Part shown: piece by piece, positions 23,666 through 31,515 of the stretch | Position numbering within the stretch: position 1 is the first letter of the stretch | Layout of the letters: the number at the start of each line of letters is the position of its first letter | Assembly: GCA_001570385.1 (NCBI GenBank) | Contig: BBYL01000016.1 | Span: 228,642 to 292,641 of the forward strand | Direction: 5' to 3' | Origin: Microtetraspora glauca | Lineage (GTDB): Bacteria; Actinomycetota; Actinomycetes; Streptosporangiales; Streptosporangiaceae | Length of the DNA stretch: 64,000 nucleotides | Made by a program: the position numbers and the translations under genes | The notes under the pieces: generated by a model | What the model was told of the DNA's origin: nothing | Seen by the model: only the letters and a program-made list of their open reading frames with translations | Databases searched by the model: none

Positions 23666-25035
23666 CGGCCGGCCGACGGCCTGACGGTCTCTTCGAGACC
23701 GTGCTCGTGGCCAACCGCGGGGAGATCGCGTTGCGGGTCGTCCGTACGTGCCGGGAGATGGGGATAAGGACCGTCGCGGTGTACTCCACCGCCGATCGGG
23801 ACTCCGCCGCCGTCAGGGCCGCGGACGTGGCGGTGCACATCGGCCCCGGGCCCGCCAAGCAGAGTTATCTGTACCCGCCCGCGATCGTCGAGGCGGCGCT
23901 CCGCACCGGGGCGCAGGCCGTCCACCCGGGGTACGGATTCCTGTCCGAAGACCCCGACTTCGCCGAGATCTGCGCGAAGAACGGCCTGGTCTTCATCGGT
24001 CCGAGGCCCGAGGTGATGGCGGAGCTGGGGGACAAGGCGCTGGCCAGGAGCCTGATGGCGGACGCGGGACTGCCGGTGCTCCCGGGCACCCGCGAGCCGG
24101 TCGACAGCGCGCCGGAGGTCACCGCGGTCGTGGAGGAGATCGGCCTGCCGGTCATCATCAAGGCGTCGGCCGGTGGCGGCGGCCGGGGCATGGCGGTGGT
24201 CAGGACGTGGGAGGAACTGCTGCCGGCCTACCGCTCGGTCCGGGCGGCCGCGCGCGCCGTCTTCGGTGACGACCGCGTCTACCTGGAGCGGTACGTGGAG
24301 CACGCGCGCCATGTCGAGATCCAGGTGCTTGCCGACGAGCACGGCGGCGTCGTGCACCTGGGGGAGCGCGACTGCTCGGTGCAGCGCCGCCACCAGAAGC
24401 TGATCGAGGAGAGTCCCGCGCCCCGCCTCGACCCGGCCACGTCGCGGGCGCTCCGCGCCGCGGCCGTACGCGGTGCGAGAGCGGTGGGGTTCACCGGCGC
24501 GGGCACCTTCGAGTTCCTGGTCGACGGGCGGGACATCGCCTTCCTCGAGGTGAACTCACGGATCCAGGTGGAGCATCCGGTGACCGAGATGGTGACCGGC
24601 GTGGACCTGGTCCGGGAGCAGATCGCGATCGCCGCCGGCCGGCCTCTCGGGTTCCGGCAGGAGGACGTCCGGCACACGGGCGTGGCCCTGGAGTGCCGGG
24701 TCAACGCGGAGGACCCGCGGCGGGGCTTCGCCCCTTGTCCGGGTGTGCTTCACGAGTTCGTCCCGCCGGGCGGCCCGTTCGTCCGCGTGGACACGCACGC
24801 CTTCCCGGGCTGGGAGGTCTCCCCCCACTACGACTCGCTGCTCGCCAAGGTGATCGTGTGGGCGCCCGACCGGGAGCAGGCGATCGCGCGGATGGATCGC
24901 GCCCTGCGGGAATTCCGGATCGACGGGCGGAACATACGGACGACGAAGGAACTGCTGCGGGACGTGATGGCCGATCCCGTCTTCCGGTCGGGTTCTCACA
25001 CCACGTCCCTGCTCGACGTGAGACCGGACGCCTGA
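23662..25035 (+). CDS. accC: Acetyl-CoA carboxylase, biotin carboxylase subunit
   Basis: A 457-residue biotin carboxylase. VLVANRGEIALRVVRTCREMGI and HPGYGFLSEDPDFAEIC mark the N-terminal domain, KASAGGGGRGMAVV the ATP-grasp glycine loop, and EVNSRIQVEHPVTEM the catalytic region. It uses ATP and bicarbonate to carboxylate the biotin of AccB. The length is that of a free-standing AccC, not the longer actinobacterial alpha subunit fused to BCCP. It is the last gene of the run begun upstream and is followed by a strong hairpin terminator. It supplies malonyl-CoA to this cluster. Confidence 0.95.
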   Translation: MTAGRRPDGLFETVLVANRGEIALRVVRTCREMGIRTVAVYSTADRDSAAVRAADVAVHIGPGPAKQSYLYPPAIVEAALRTGAQAVHPGYGFLSEDPDFAEICAKNGLVFIGPRPEVMAELGDKALARSLMADAGLPVLPGTREPVDSAPEVTAVVEEIGLPVIIKASAGGGGRGMAVVRTWEELLPAYRSVRAAARAVFGDDRVYLERYVEHARHVEIQVLADEHGGVVHLGERDCSVQRRHQKLIEESPAPRLDPATSRALRAAAVRGARAVGFTGAGTFEFLVDGRDIAFLEVNSRIQVEHPVTEMVTGVDLVREQIAIAAGRPLGFRQEDVRHTGVALECRVNAEDPRRGFAPCPGVLHEFVPPGGPFVRVDTHAFPGWEVSPHYDSLLAKVIVWAPDREQAIARMDRALREFRIDGRNIRTTKELLRDVMADPVFRSGSHTTSLLDVRPDA

Positions 25036-25056
25036 TGTTCTCCGAGAAAAATCGTG

Positions 25057-25092
25057 ACGCTGACCGTCGAACGACGGTCAGCGTTCCTTTTT
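25057..25092. terminator. Strong bidirectional terminator
   Basis: A 12-base perfect stem (ACGCTGACCGTC at 25057-25068, complement at 25073-25084) with loop GAAC is followed by TCCTTTTTC. It lies between the convergent accC and TetR genes and reaches into the last codons of the latter. It closes the biosynthetic operon. Confidence 0.92.
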
Positions 25093-25836
25093 CGGTTCTT
25101 CCGTTAACGTGCTCTTAATACGATCCACATTCTTGAGGCCGTAAAGGAAAAGGTCGAGGCCGAATTCGAATCGCGTGCTGTCGCTTCCCGCCAGGAGACT
25201 TTCCACCATGGCGGTCGTATGCGGGAAATGTTCCTTCGGCAGGCTCGCGTAATAGTCGCCCACGCGGCGCCAGTAAGCCTCGACGTCGGACTGCGTGGCA
25301 CGCCCCCTGACGATGTGGTGGCTGACTTCGAGGGCGTCGGCGGTGACGTAGAGGGTCAGCCGGTCGACCGCCCAGCCGCACACCTGGTCCGGCAGGCCGG
25401 CCGACCGCAGGATGGCCAGGAACCCCTCCGCGACCCACAGCCCGTTCGGCCCACAGGGCGCGTACGCCATGCCGATCCTGGCGATGTCGGCGTGGTCGGT
25501 CAGCGCGCGCCGCAGCGCGAAGGCGAGTTCCTTGATCTGCTCCTGCCAGCGTGCCGGATCGGCCTTGGGGACCGAGACCTCGCCGAAGACATGGTCGATG
25601 AGGAGTTCGAGCAGCTCATCCTTGTTGGCGACGTACACGTACAGCGAGGCGGATCCCGTCTCCAGCTCCTGGGCGACGCGGCGCATGCTGAGGGCGTCGA
25701 GCCCCTCCCTGTCCACGATCTCCAGGGCCGTTCGCACGATCAGCTCCTGGGTCAGCGGAGGCTTGCTGGGCGCGGCTTTGGCCGGGGTCCGCCAGGGCGG
25801 CGGAGGCGCACCAGGGGGGAGGTGACGGTCTGCCAT
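25078..25836 (-). CDS. TetR family regulator
   Basis: A 252-residue TetR repressor. The helix-turn-helix covers about residues 28-75 (TQELIVRTALEIVDREGLDALS through GSASLYVYVANKDELLELL). The C-terminal helical domain, with VCGWAVDRLTLYVTADALE, resembles the TetR_C_1 group. A Pro-rich tail of about 25 residues precedes the DNA-binding domain. It faces the divergent SARP gene; the shared 316-base gap contains an imperfect palindrome around ACTAGATTGGGACAATAGT (25867-25885) that could be its site. It may link cluster activation to a small ligand. Confidence 0.9.
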   Translation of the reverse strand: MADRHLPPGAPPPPWRTPAKAAPSKPPLTQELIVRTALEIVDREGLDALSMRRVAQELETGSASLYVYVANKDELLELLIDHVFGEVSVPKADPARWQEQIKELAFALRRALTDHADIARIGMAYAPCGPNGLWVAEGFLAILRSAGLPDQVCGWAVDRLTLYVTADALEVSHHIVRGRATQSDVEAYWRRVGDYYASLPKEHFPHTTAMVESLLAGSDSTRFEFGLDLFLYGLKNVDRIKSTLTEEPKKER

Positions 25837-25866
25837 GCTCGCTCCTCAAACTCTTGCTAACACCGT

Positions 25867-26137
25867 ACTAGATTGGGACAATAGTCGTATAACGAACAGT
25901 GATCGGTGCCAGATCGACGTTCGGGCGACCGGCGAGGCGGGGGCCTCCCAACGGAGATGTAATTCTGTTTTGTCGTCCACGGGGGGCGCCGCAATGCGTG
26001 ACGCGATAAACGGAAGTACTTGACTTTATGGACACGTTCTGGTCAAATCGCTACGCGGCCGAACGGTATTGACTTTCGCTATTTCGTCCGACGCTTCGAG
26101 GGTTCGACACCAGCACCACCTCGCACGACCCTCGAAG
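25867..26137. promoter_or_regulatory. Promoter region of the SARP gene
   Basis: The gap between the divergent TetR and SARP genes is AT-richer than its surroundings. It holds two TTGACTTT boxes 49 bases apart (26020-26027 and 26069-26076); the first has TCAAAT 17 bases later as a weak -10. A 10-base perfect inverted repeat, CTTCGAGGGT at 26094-26103 and its complement at 26128-26137, stands 15 bases before the start codon. That repeat could be an operator or a leader hairpin. Confidence 0.5.
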
Positions 26138-26152
26138 AAATGACGGGGGTTG

Positions 26153-28087
26153 ATGACAATGTACGTGAGCCTCTTAGGTCCCCTACAAGTGATTCGTGGC
26201 GACGATATCGCCACTCCTTCCGCGGGAAAACTGCGACAGCTTCTCAGCCTGCTGGCCCTGTGCGCGAACGGCATCGTACGGACGGAACAGATCATCGAGG
26301 AGCTGTGGGAGCAGTGCCCGCCGGTGAGCGTTTCGACCACCCTGCAGACCTACATCTACCTGCTGCGCAAAGACCTTGATCTCGGCCGGTCGCAGCCCAC
26401 GCGGGTGTCCGGCGCGGGGGAGTCGTGGCAGCCCTCCCTGCAGACGTCCGCGTCCGGCTACCAGCTCTCCCTGGAACCCGGCATGCTCGACTCCCTGCGG
26501 TTCGAACAGCTCGCGGAGCGCGGCCGGGTGACGCTGGACGCGGGGAAGACCGCGGCCGCCGCGGACACCCTCGCCGAGGCGCTCCGGCTCTGGCGGGGCC
26601 CCGCCCTGGTGGACGTGACCTGCGGGCCGCTGCTCCAGGCCGAGGTGTTGCGGCTGGAGGAGAACCGCAAGAGCACGCTGGAGAACCGCATCGACGCGGA
26701 TCTCGCGCTCGGCCGGCACATGGAGCTCCTGGGCGAGCTGACCGCGCTGACCGCGAAGCATCCCACGCACGAGGGGTTCCCTGCCCGGTTGATGAAGGCG
26801 CTGTACCGCGCGGGCCGCAGGTCGGACGCGCTGGGCGTCTACCAGCGCCTGCGGTACAGCCTCGCGGACGAGCTCGGACTGGACCCCTCCGCCGACATCC
26901 GGCAACTGCACCAGAGCATCCTGAACGCCGATCCGCTGCTCGACATGCCGAAGCCCGAGAAGGTCACGGCGGCCGCTCCGGTGCGCGTGGTGCCGTCGCA
27001 GATCCCGGCGAGCATTCCGATGATCGTCGGCCGGACGCAGCAGCTCGCGGAGATCCTCGACCTGCTCACCGCTCCTTCACACGATCATCCGTCCGTGGTC
27101 ATGATCGCCGGCCCACCCGGGTCCGGGACGACGAGCATCTGCACCCACGTGTCCCGCCAGGTGCGCGAATGCTATCCCGACGGTCAGTTCTTCGCCCGGA
27201 TGCTCGACCACGAGGGCCGCAGGGTGAGTCCCGCGAAAGTGCTGGAGGACTTCCTCAGGGCGATCGGGGTGCCGGAGGACCGGATGCCGCCGTCGGTCGT
27301 GGAACGCGCGTACGTCTTCCAGGAATGGGCGCGTTCGAGGAAGACCCTGGTGATGCTCGACGACGTGGTCGACATCAGCCAGGTCGACTGGCTGCTGCCC
27401 GCCAACCCGGACAGCGCGTTGCTGGTCACCTGCCGGCGCAGGTTGTCGATCCCGTCCGTCACCACGCTGGTGAACATCCCGCCGCTGAGCGTCGAGGAGG
27501 GCGTTCAGCTGCTCATCCACCTGATGGGCAGGGAGCGGGTGGAGCGGGAGCCGGCCGCGGCGCGCCGCCTGGTCGACCTGTGCGACGGCCTCCCGGCGGC
27601 GCTCCAGGGGGCCGCGGCGTGCCTGCTGGTGCGCCCGCACTGGACCCTCGAACGGCTGGTCGCCCGGAAGGAGTACGAGCTGGCGGTCTCCGCCACCGCC
27701 ACCGTCGAGCCGGCCGACGATCCGATGAGCATCTGGGCGAGCGTCAAGCGGACCTACCAGATCGTCCCCCGGCCGGCGCAGATCGCGCTGGGCCGGCTGA
27801 CGACGCTTCCGGCCACGGTGGTCTCGCTCGACCTCGCGGCGTCGGCTCTGGGGATCGACGAGCACCTGGCCGAGTCGATTCTCGAGGAGCTGGTGGAGTT
27901 CCAGCTCCTGGAGACGGAGTCCGACGCGGAGCGCGAGAACGGCCTCGACTACTGGTTTCTGCCCACCCTCCGCCGGATAGGGCACCAGCTCGCGGGCGCC
28001 GGGCACAAGCGGCACGGGATCGAGAGCGGGACCCACGGCGTCCACAGCGGGCCCCGGGGTGAGCAAGGGCTGTCCCGGGTCTCCTGA
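26153..28087 (+). CDS. SARP-type pathway activator with degenerate NB-ARC ATPase
   Basis: A protein of about 644 residues. An OmpR-like winged helix fills residues 1-95 (YVSLLGPLQVIRG, KLRQLLSLLALCANG, TLQTYIYLLRKDL). The bacterial transcriptional activation domain follows (about 110-255, ending ADELGLDPSADIRQLHQ), then an NB-ARC-like ATPase region. It should bind direct repeats upstream of biosynthetic operons and recruit RNA polymerase. The Walker A loop reads GPPGSGTTS, so the invariant lysine is Thr and ATP binding is doubtful. Walker B (LVMLDDVVD) is kept. The C-terminal TPR part of AfsR is absent. ATG at 26153 is chosen after GGGGGT; ATG 26159 is possible. Confidence 0.9.
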   Translation: MTMYVSLLGPLQVIRGDDIATPSAGKLRQLLSLLALCANGIVRTEQIIEELWEQCPPVSVSTTLQTYIYLLRKDLDLGRSQPTRVSGAGESWQPSLQTSASGYQLSLEPGMLDSLRFEQLAERGRVTLDAGKTAAAADTLAEALRLWRGPALVDVTCGPLLQAEVLRLEENRKSTLENRIDADLALGRHMELLGELTALTAKHPTHEGFPARLMKALYRAGRRSDALGVYQRLRYSLADELGLDPSADIRQLHQSILNADPLLDMPKPEKVTAAAPVRVVPSQIPASIPMIVGRTQQLAEILDLLTAPSHDHPSVVMIAGPPGSGTTSICTHVSRQVRECYPDGQFFARMLDHEGRRVSPAKVLEDFLRAIGVPEDRMPPSVVERAYVFQEWARSRKTLVMLDDVVDISQVDWLLPANPDSALLVTCRRRLSIPSVTTLVNIPPLSVEEGVQLLIHLMGRERVEREPAAARRLVDLCDGLPAALQGAAACLLVRPHWTLERLVARKEYELAVSATATVEPADDPMSIWASVKRTYQIVPRPAQIALGRLTTLPATVVSLDLAASALGIDEHLAESILEELVEFQLLETESDAERENGLDYWFLPTLRRIGHQLAGAGHKRHGIESGTHGVHSGPRGEQGLSRVS

Positions 28088-28138
28088 CGTGCCGTGATCG
28101 ATGATCAGCCGGTTGCCCGGCCGATGGCGCCACATGGG

Positions 28139-28237
28139 GTTCGGCCGGTGTTCCGGTGGCGCATGGTTGGTGCCGGGCCGGTGTTCCGGCGGTGCGTGGA
28201 CGATGCCGGGCCGGTGTTCCGGCGGTGCTCAGTGGTC
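28139..28237. repeat. Three 33-base imperfect tandem repeats
   Basis: Units at 28139-28171, 28172-28204 and 28205-28237 share the core ccggtgttccgg. The last unit overlaps the stop codon of the minus-strand rhodanese gene, so the array looks like an expansion of that gene's end. It fills most of the gap after the SARP gene. Confidence 0.85.
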
Positions 28238-28879
28238 GGCCAGGCGATGGCCGGAACCGCGCCAGCCGGTGAATCCTCCTTCCAGGGGGCGGGCCCGGCG
28301 GCCGTGTTCACGCAGGAGCCGGACGGCCCGTGGGGACACGACGCAGTACGGACCCCCGCAGTAGGCGACGATCTCGACATCGTGCGGCAATTCGTCGAGA
28401 CGATCCCGGAGTTCCTCCAGCGGCAGCGAGACCGCCCCGGGAAGATGCCCTTCGGCGTACGAGTCGGCCGACCGCACATCGATGACCATGGTGTTCGGGT
28501 CGGCGAGCCGCCCGGCCAGTTCGTCGGCGGTCACTCCCTCCAGGGAGTCGATGTGCTCCGACACCGCGTCCCTGAGATCGGCGAGCCGCTCGTGCGCGAA
28601 GTCGCGCAACTGGCCGAGGAACAGCGGCACACGCTCGTCGGCCAGACGGTAGTAGATCCGCGTCCCCTCCCTCCTGCTCGTCACGAGGTGAGCCGCGCGG
28701 AGCTGTTGCAGCTGGGCCGAGGTGTTCTTCAGCGCGATCCCCGCCTCCTCGGACAACTCCTCCACCGTGCGCTCCCCCTCGGTCAGGACATCGAGCAGCC
28801 GCAGCCGCACGGGGCCGGCGAACGCCTTCCCGATGCGGGCGAGCTGCTGGTAGATCGGTTCCTCGGGGAATCCGGCCAT
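28229..28879 (-). CDS. ArsR-type repressor fused to rhodanese domain
   Basis: A 216-residue two-domain protein. Residues 8-100 are an ArsR winged helix (PVRLRLLDVLTEGERTVEELSEEAG, NTSAQLQQLRAAHLVTSRREG). Residues 115-212 are a rhodanese domain with the active-site loop AYCGGPYC (Cys174). Such proteins sense sulfur or redox state through the persulfide-forming cysteine and repress their own operon. The gene lies 2 bases after the cupin gene and is co-transcribed with it. A perfect palindrome in front of the cupin gene (29397-29418) is the likely operator. Confidence 0.93.
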   Translation of the reverse strand: MAGFPEEPIYQQLARIGKAFAGPVRLRLLDVLTEGERTVEELSEEAGIALKNTSAQLQQLRAAHLVTSRREGTRIYYRLADERVPLFLGQLRDFAHERLADLRDAVSEHIDSLEGVTADELAGRLADPNTMVIDVRSADSYAEGHLPGAVSLPLEELRDRLDELPHDVEIVAYCGGPYCVVSPRAVRLLREHGRRARPLEGGFTGWRGSGHRLADH

Positions 28880-28881
28880 GG

Positions 28882-29382
28882 TCAGACCATGTACTGGTCG
28901 TGACGGCTGAAGACCTCTGTCCACTCCTCGGGACTGAGCTCCCGGTCGCTGGCCGCGATCTCGGCGAGTTCCTCGAAGTACGCCTCGCGCGGTGCTCCCG
29001 GCGTGAACAGCAGCAGCATCGAGGCCGGCTCGCCCGACTCGTTCCGGAACGCGTGCACCCCGCCCTCGGGCACGTACAGGAAGTCGCCCGGCGTTCCCTC
29101 GACCCAGCGCTCCCCGTTGTACAGCCGGATGGTGCCGGACAGGACGTAGAAGGACTCGGTCATGGTCCGGTGGAAGTGCGGGCTGGGGCCGGACGGTCGC
29201 GGTCCCATCTCCCACCGGTAGAGACCGAAATGCCCGTGGGTCGAGGCCCCGGTGGCCAGGTGGTGGACGTTGGTCCCCGTACCGTCCGGCCGCATGATCA
29301 GGTCCGGCGGCGCGGACGCGGGCCGGAAGACCCCGCTGTTCTCGCCGTTCTCGCCCAGATAGCGCGCCTCGGGATACGACAT
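28882..29382 (-). CDS. Cupin domain protein
   Basis: A 166-residue single cupin barrel. The metal-site motifs are GPSPHFHRTMTESFYVLSG (about residues 65-83) and GDFLYVPEGGVHAFRNES (about 99-116), giving three His and one Glu as ligands. It may be a small dioxygenase, isomerase or sensor. It is the first gene of an operon with the ArsR-rhodanese gene, so a role in sulfur or reactive-species handling is possible. AGGAG precedes the ATG. The substrate is unknown. Confidence 0.85.
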   Translation of the reverse strand: MSYPEARYLGENGENSGVFRPASAPPDLIMRPDGTGTNVHHLATGASTHGHFGLYRWEMGPRPSGPSPHFHRTMTESFYVLSGTIRLYNGERWVEGTPGDFLYVPEGGVHAFRNESGEPASMLLLFTPGAPREAYFEELAEIAASDRELSPEEWTEVFSRHDQYMV

Positions 29383-29396
29383 GGCAACTCCTCTCA

Positions 29397-29418
29397 TATT
29401 CCAACGATTTTTGGAATA
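29397..29418. promoter_or_regulatory. Palindromic ArsR operator
   Basis: TATTCCAA-CGATTT-TTGGAATA is a perfect 8-base inverted repeat with a 6-base spacer just upstream of the cupin start. Its size and position fit an ArsR-family site controlling the cupin/ArsR-rhodanese operon. Confidence 0.82.
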
Positions 29419-29551
29419 GTACCCTGTGCTGCCTGAATGCGGATCATTCGTGCGAGATGGGGCACTGGCCAACCGGTCCTGCCCGAGGCCGCCTCCGATG
29501 TCCTGCCGGAGGGCCTCCCGGACGTCCCACCGGATGTCCGGTCCAAAGCCC

Positions 29552-29614
29552 GGTCCGAGGCCCGGTTCGTGTCCGGTCCGAGGCCCGGTTCGTGTCCGGT
29601 CCGAGGCCCGGTCC
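29552..29614. repeat. Tandem 23-base repeats in intergenic DNA
   Basis: Two exact copies of a 23-base unit starting ggtccgaggcccggttcg (29552-29574, 29575-29597) and a partial third. They lie in the 366-base gap before the MFS gene. An open frame covers the region but has no ribosome site and no family similarity. No other element is seen in the gap apart from the ArsR operator. Confidence 0.85.
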
Positions 29615-29748
29615 AAGGCTCTGTTCGTGGACCTGCTCATGCCCTGGTCGTGGGCCTGTTCGGGTCGTGTCCGAGGGCCTGGGACGCCAGGCGTCCGCGA
29701 CGGCGTGTCCGGCCGGTGACCCGCGGCCTGCCCGCCCACCGTGGACCC

Positions 29749-31113
29749 ATGACGAAGCGGCCCAGGCGGGCATCGCGGCGCGGAACGGCATATGACACGC
29801 GGCTGGTCATCGCCGCGAGAGCGTTGCGCACCTTCGGGTACGGATGTACCAGCGTCCTGCTGGCGGGAATGCTCGCTCAGGACGGCGACGCTCCATGGCA
29901 GACCGGGATGCTGCTGGCGACCGCGTCCGCGGGCTCGGTGGCGTCCAGTCTGGCGTTGGGGCTGTTCGCCGACCGCTGGGGGCGCCGTCGCGCGTTGATC
30001 GTGTGCGGATGCCTGATGGCGGCCGCCGGAGCGGTCTTCGCTGTCAGCGAGTCCTTCCCGGCCCTGGTCGCCGCGGCGTTCGTCGGCACCATCTCGCCCT
30101 CGACCAACGACAACACGCCTTTCTCCGGAGTGGAGCAGTCGATACTCGCGCAGACATGCGCGCCCGCCCGGCTCACCGCGATGTTCACCGTCTACAACGT
30201 GACGGCCCTGGCGGCAGGGGCGCTGGGCGGGCTCGCCGCCGCCGCGCTGGGGCTGCAACACGTTGTCTCGCCCGGTGACGCCGCGTTCGCGCTGTACGCC
30301 CTGCTGGCAGGCTGCACGGTGCTGTTGTTCCTGCGGCTCTCACCCGCCGCCGAAGCCCAGCCCGTCGCCTCCACTCTCTCCGAAGCCCGGCCCGCCGCCC
30401 AGGTCGAGCCGGTTCCCGGAGCCGCCGTGCCTACCGCCCAGGTCGAGCCGGTTCCCGGAGCCGCCGCGGCATCCGCCTCCGCGGGTGGGACCCCCGCTGC
30501 CTCCCGTGCGGGGACCGCCCCGGCGGCAATGCCGCGGCTGCCGCGTCAGGTACGCCGTCTTGTGGGGCTGTTCGCCGTCGACGCCTTCGCGGGGGGCCTG
30601 GTGGTACAGGCGGTGCTCGCCTGGTGGTTCGCGCACCGCTTCGGCGCCACCACGACACAACTCGGCCTGGTCTTCTTCGCCGCGAACCTGCTGCCCGCCC
30701 TCGCCCAGCTCGCCGCGCCCCTGCTGGCCGCGCGCCGTGGACTGCTCGCCGCGATGCTGGTGCCGCACTTCGTGTCCAACCTGATCCTCGCCTGCGTCGC
30801 CTTCGCCCCCGATCTGGGCAGCGCGATCACCCTGCTCCTGCTGCGCCAGACCCTGTCGAAGATCGACGTACCGGCGCGCCAGGCGTTCACGGCGGCCATC
30901 GTGCGACCGAGCGAGCGCACGGCGGCGGCCAGCATGGCCGGCATCGCCCGCAGCGTCGCCGTCTCCGTGAGCCCCGTCGTCGCCACCGCGCTGCTCACCG
31001 GGCCGCTCGGCCTCGTGGGCGCGCCCCTGCTGCTCGGTGCCGCTCTCGCCATCGGGTACGACGTGACGATCTGGCGCACCTACCGTTCGGTCCCTCTGAG
31101 CCTCGACGTCTGA
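29749..31113 (+). CDS. MFS transporter
   Basis: A 454-residue membrane protein of the major facilitator superfamily with about 12 helices. The loop between helices 2 and 3 shows the MFS motif A as LFADRWGRRRALIV. A DNTPFSGVEQSILAQ block precedes the mid-protein helices, as in multidrug-type MFS proteins. The cytoplasmic loop between the two halves contains two copies of AQVEPVPGAA and further Ala/Pro-rich sequence, another linker expansion. The ATG at 29749 is chosen as the first Met before the family sequence; the ribosome site is weak. It stands alone, divergent from the cupin operon. The substrate is unknown. Confidence 0.85.
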   Translation: MTKRPRRASRRGTAYDTRLVIAARALRTFGYGCTSVLLAGMLAQDGDAPWQTGMLLATASAGSVASSLALGLFADRWGRRRALIVCGCLMAAAGAVFAVSESFPALVAAAFVGTISPSTNDNTPFSGVEQSILAQTCAPARLTAMFTVYNVTALAAGALGGLAAAALGLQHVVSPGDAAFALYALLAGCTVLLFLRLSPAAEAQPVASTLSEARPAAQVEPVPGAAVPTAQVEPVPGAAAASASAGGTPAASRAGTAPAAMPRLPRQVRRLVGLFAVDAFAGGLVVQAVLAWWFAHRFGATTTQLGLVFFAANLLPALAQLAAPLLAARRGLLAAMLVPHFVSNLILACVAFAPDLGSAITLLLLRQTLSKIDVPARQAFTAAIVRPSERTAAASMAGIARSVAVSVSPVVATALLTGPLGLVGAPLLLGAALAIGYDVTIWRTYRSVPLSLDV

Positions 31114-31190
31114 TCGTGTGCCGTCCCCGGACGGCGGTGGTTCGGCGACGGGCGGGCCCGGATTCGGTGCCCGGCCGTCACGCCGCGTTC

Positions 31191-31214
31191 TCGTGCACTC
31201 GTGCACTCGTGCAC
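31191..31214. repeat. Three tandem 8-base repeats
   Basis: Three exact copies of tcgtgcac in the 402-base gap after the MFS gene. Apart from these and the promoter at 31457, the gap shows no gene. Confidence 0.8.
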
Positions 31215-31456
31215 TCGCGCTCTTGTAGTGCTGCCGTACGCCGTGCGCCGGTCCCTTCCGCCGGAGCCCGGATGACGACCGACCGGACCGACCGGAGCGA
31301 CCGGACGCCGGCTTGATCGACGTGCGACCCACCGCCGCGTGCGTGCCGGTCGTGTCCAAGGCCTGTACTGTCTCGGCCCGCCGTTCCCGCCGGTCCGGCC
31401 TTCCGGCGGGGTCAGGCGATCTTCTGAGAGGTCATGAACCGCCTGATTTCCGGACC

Positions 31457-31485
31457 TTGACACCTTTCCCCTTATTTCCTACTTT
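31457..31485 (+). promoter_or_regulatory. Candidate sigma70-type promoter of the monooxygenase/ABC operon
   Basis: TTGACA at 31457-31462 and TACTTT at 31480-31485 are separated by exactly 17 bases, in an AT-rich stretch 30 bases before the first gene's GTG. The spacing and -35 are ideal, the -10 fair. Confidence 0.65.
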
Positions 31486-31515
31486 TTTACTGGGCATTTG
31501 CGGAGAGGAACCCAT

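Noticed and set aside
29437..29748. N-terminal extension of the MFS transporter by about 104 codons
   Set aside because: The stretch consists of tandem repeats and charged sequence unlike any MFS N-terminus; the ATG at 29749 directly precedes the first helix region.
31114..31515. Search for a SAM riboswitch or Cys leader peptide before the monooxygenase operon
   Set aside because: No RRHxDL-type frame or recognisable riboswitch core was found; only a short frame MNRLISGP and a good promoter are present.
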